Source of the DNA: Terriglobales bacterium
Lineage (GTDB): Bacteria; Acidobacteriota; Terriglobia; Terriglobales; Gp1-AA117
Assembly: GCA_030150795.1 (NCBI GenBank)
Contig: JASLFF010000480.1
Coordinates: forward strand, 1-6,976
Reading direction: 5' to 3'
DNA length: 6,976 bases
Each line of letters begins with the position of its first letter. The stretch's first letter is position 1. Shown in pieces: positions 6,824-6,976 of the stretch. Under the pieces are notes generated by a model. It did no database searches. It worked only from the letters and a program-made list of their open reading frames with translations, and was not told the DNA's origin. The translations under genes and the position numbers were made by a program.

Positions 6824-6842
6824 ACAATTGTCTATAAATTGT
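6824..6842 (-). promoter_or_regulatory. Candidate xfp -10 box inside an inverted repeat (possible operator)
   Basis: ACAATT (6824-6829) and AATTGT (6837-6842) form a perfect 6-7-6 inverted repeat, and ACAATTGT at 6824-6831 is itself an 8-bp palindrome. On the minus strand the spacer contains TATAGA (6831-6836), a fair -10 hexamer about 27 bases upstream of the xfp ATG. No good -35 is found 16-18 bases further upstream, as expected if an activator is needed or if this is not the promoter. A regulator bound here would cover the -10 region and the transcription start. Confidence 0.4.
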
Positions 6843-6976
6843 AGTCCTTTGCCGCAGCACTGGTTTCATCCATCCCAACCACAATCCTTGGTGCCTTCTG
6901 TGGTAGATAGAATCGGGGATCGATCCGTCTTTTCAGATCGGCGAGCGTTTATCCATGTAAAGTTTTTTTCCGATCA
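6843..6976. other. Non-coding upstream flank, no gene seen
   Basis: No credible reading frame starts here on either strand. The stretch has a GATCGATC palindrome at 6918-6925, an inverted pair CGATC/GATCG (6921-6925 and 6936-6940), a GATCGG/CCGATC pair (6936-6941 and 6970-6975), and a T7 run at 6963-6969. The run is not directly preceded by a stable stem, so a terminator is not supported. The neighbouring gene lies beyond the window. Confidence 0.5.

Noticed and set aside
6805..6825. GTG start for phosphoketolase at 6825, adding seven N-terminal residues
   Set aside because: No Shine-Dalgarno precedes it and it falls inside the putative promoter inverted repeat. The ATG at 6804 has GGAG at five-base spacing and gives the family's usual active-site numbering.
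6918..6976. Terminator ending in the T-run at 6963-6969
   Set aside because: The candidate CGATC/GATCG stem ends more than 20 bases before the T-run and has a 10-base loop, so it does not form a standard terminator.

Overview
The window reads as ordinary bacterial chromosome of moderate GC, densely coded, with five protein genes and no RNA gene, CRISPR array, insertion sequence or phage gene that I can see. The gene set (tandem rhomboid proteases with TPR tails, an OmpR/PhoB-type response regulator without a kinase beside it, and a phosphoketolase/acetate kinase pair) would fit a soil Acidobacteriota such as the Terriglobia. That placement is inference from gene style only; no marker gene is present.

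Layout. Positions 1-926 (+) hold the 3' part of a rhomboid intramembrane protease whose 5' end lies outside the window. A complete paralogue with an N-terminal zinc ribbon follows at 983-2011 (+). After a tight 41-bp convergent junction comes an OmpR/PhoB-family response regulator at 2053-2748 (-). Positions 2749-3090 are an AT-rich gap with an inverted repeat, the likely regulator promoter and one doubtful 68-codon reading frame. Acetate kinase (3091-4260, -) and phosphoketolase (4420-6804, -) follow, separated by 159 bp that contain a 9-bp tandem repeat. Positions 6805-6976 are the phosphoketolase upstream region, with a candidate promoter overlapped by an inverted repeat.

How it fits together. 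Transcription on the minus strand runs xfp, then ackA, then the response regulator. Phosphoketolase splits xylulose-5-phosphate and/or fructose-6-phosphate to acetyl phosphate, and acetate kinase converts acetyl phosphate plus ADP to acetate and ATP. The pair is therefore a short energy-conserving bypass that avoids pyruvate. Acetyl phosphate can phosphorylate some response regulators, so the kinase-less regulator next door is suggestive, but a functional link is unproven. The two rhomboids share the catalytic Ser/His layout and a probable seventh helix leading to TPR repeats, which points to a local duplication.

I see no clearly new system. The points most worth a second look are the rhomboid pair with its zinc-ribbon/TPR architecture, the inverted repeat across the xfp promoter, and the regulator's position beside an acetyl-phosphate module.
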